This document shows positions 25,360 to 26,257 of a DNA stretch of 26,257 bases, one piece after another (within the stretch, counting starts at the first letter, position 1; every line of letters begins with the position of its first letter). The notes beneath the pieces were generated by a model that saw only the letters and a list, made by a program, of their open reading frames with translations, did not search any database and was not told where the DNA came from. Made by a program: the position numbers and the translations under genes. The DNA comes from T3Sed10-213 sp012519365 (GTDB taxonomy: Bacteria > Planctomycetota > Phycisphaerae > Sedimentisphaerales > Anaerohalosphaeraceae). Location of the stretch: contig JAPXLV010000040.1 in assembly GCA_033809355.1 (NCBI GenBank), positions 1 through 26,257 on the forward strand, given 5' to 3'.

Positions 25360-25431
25360 GGTAGCATCTCGATGAAGTACACCCCAGGCAAATTGGCGGT
25401 GCGGTGACGGGTTGGTGAGGGGTAATCTTTA

Positions 25432-26257
25432 TCAGGCGACCTGATCGGGCAGCGGGTTCAGCTTGGGGGCGGTTGATTTGGGCGGCGGTGTCCAGTTGGC
25501 GGGAAGCAGGTCGTCGATTTTGCTGGCCGGCCAGGTGGTGACCTTTTTGAGGACGTCATTGAAGTAGGCAAAGGGGTCGTGGCCGTGCCATTTGCAGCTG
25601 GCCACCAGACTATAAATGATTGCCGCTCGTTCGGCTCCGGCCTCACTGCCGGCGAACAGATAATTTTTTCTGCCGATCACAACCATCCGAAGCATCCGCT
25701 CGGCGACATTGTTATCAACGCTCAATTGCGGATCGCCGGTGTACCACTTCAACGCCTCCCACTGGTTCATCGCGTACCCAATGGCCTTGCCCATCGGACT
25801 TTTTGGCAACACCTGATCCTTGTATTCGGTCAGGGCTGCCCAACTCTCATCGAAGATCGGCACCGCCTCGGCCTGTCGAGCGGCCAAGAGTTGTTCGTCC
25901 GTGTAACCTTCGTCTTTGGCGCGTTTTTCAATCGCGTACAAACGCCCCCACAGTACCAGCATCCGAGCGGCACGAACCGGATCGCTGTCCAGTGCGTACT
26001 CAAACTTTCGCCGCGCGTGCGCATTACACCCCACTTCCGTCGCCTTTGAGACACGGAACAGTTCATCATACCCGCTATAGGCATCGGCATGAACCTTGCC
26101 GGTGTAGTCTTTGCCGATGAACCGAATCGGGCCTTCACGGGAGCGGGTCGGATCCGCCTGAATATCTCTGTACTTTTCGATTCTAATGTCCGGTATTTCG
26201 CCGCCAAACTCATTATTGTTCAAGAGTAACCCCTGAGTCGAAGTCACCCAAATATGC
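25432..26257 (-). CDS. IS66-family transposase (TnpC), partial at window edge
   Basis: The visible 275 or so C-terminal residues carry the IS66 signature. They include HADAYSGYDELF with a catalytic Asp, VGCNAHARRKFEYA, LPKSPMGKAIGYAMNQW, and DNNVAERMLRMVVIGRKNYL with the catalytic Glu, followed by FAGSEAGAERAAIIYSLVAS. The end WHGHDPFAYFNDVLKKV is also typical. The frame is open through the right edge, so the GTG at 26247 need not be the start; full-length TnpC proteins have about 500 residues and the first catalytic Asp would lie outside. The element's end should lie between the palindrome (25355) and the stop codon at 25432, possibly at GTAGC near 25361, but no repeat partner is visible. 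No frameshift is seen in this part, so it may be an intact element. Confidence 0.92.
   Translation of the reverse strand, partial: HIWVTSTQGLLLNNNEFGGEIPDIRIEKYRDIQADPTRSREGPIRFIGKDYTGKVHADAYSGYDELFRVSKATEVGCNAHARRKFEYALDSDPVRAARMLVLWGRLYAIEKRAKDEGYTDEQLLAARQAEAVPIFDESWAALTEYKDQVLPKSPMGKAIGYAMNQWEALKWYTGDPQLSVDNNVAERMLRMVVIGRKNYLFAGSEAGAERAAIIYSLVASCKWHGHDPFAYFNDVLKKVTTWPASKIDDLLPANWTPPPKSTAPKLNPLPDQVA

Overview
The window looks like chromosome from a heterotrophic planctomycete, most likely class Phycisphaerae. This rests on four things: a 16S rRNA gene that stands alone with its own terminator; an ECF-type sigma factor followed by a FecR-domain protein and a LamG protein; a secreted protein ending in a dockerin-like tail (D-x-N-x-D-C-x-V-D followed by AASWLE); and genes for sulfated and pectic polysaccharide breakdown. 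The assignment is inferred from gene style and memory of the group; no database search was possible.

Left part (1-3100): the edge carries the broken C-terminal end of an IS1380-type transposase. Next comes a minus-strand cluster reading leftward: ECF-like sigma factor, short membrane-anchored protein (probable anti-sigma), secreted PDZ/coiled-coil protein, and a YjbQ/UPF0047 protein. Positions 3124-3684 hold the 16S leader with two possible promoters and a boxA-like element. The 16S gene spans 3685-5220 and ends in a strong terminator, with no 23S or 5S behind it.

Middle part (5350-15000): a second regulatory cluster contains a sigma factor, a FecR-like membrane protein and a large secreted LamG/Ig protein. 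It is followed by a carbohydrate block: a SGNH-esterase/GH28 fusion whose signal peptide is out of frame, a small membrane protein, a Tat-exported sulfatase and tRNA-Arg(CCG).

Right part (15000-26257): an MFS transporter and a secreted clan GH-A glycosidase-like protein are preceded by near-identical promoter-plus-leader sequences. Then come a PfpI-like lipoprotein overlapping a quinone oxidoreductase, an amino-acid permease/EIIA fusion broken near its N-terminus, lon, tRNA-Asp(GTC), and a partial IS66 transposase running off the window.

I see no defence system, prophage or CRISPR array. The least explained items are the duplicated promoter/leader element, the domain inserted in the glycosidase-like protein, and two genes disrupted near their 5' ends.
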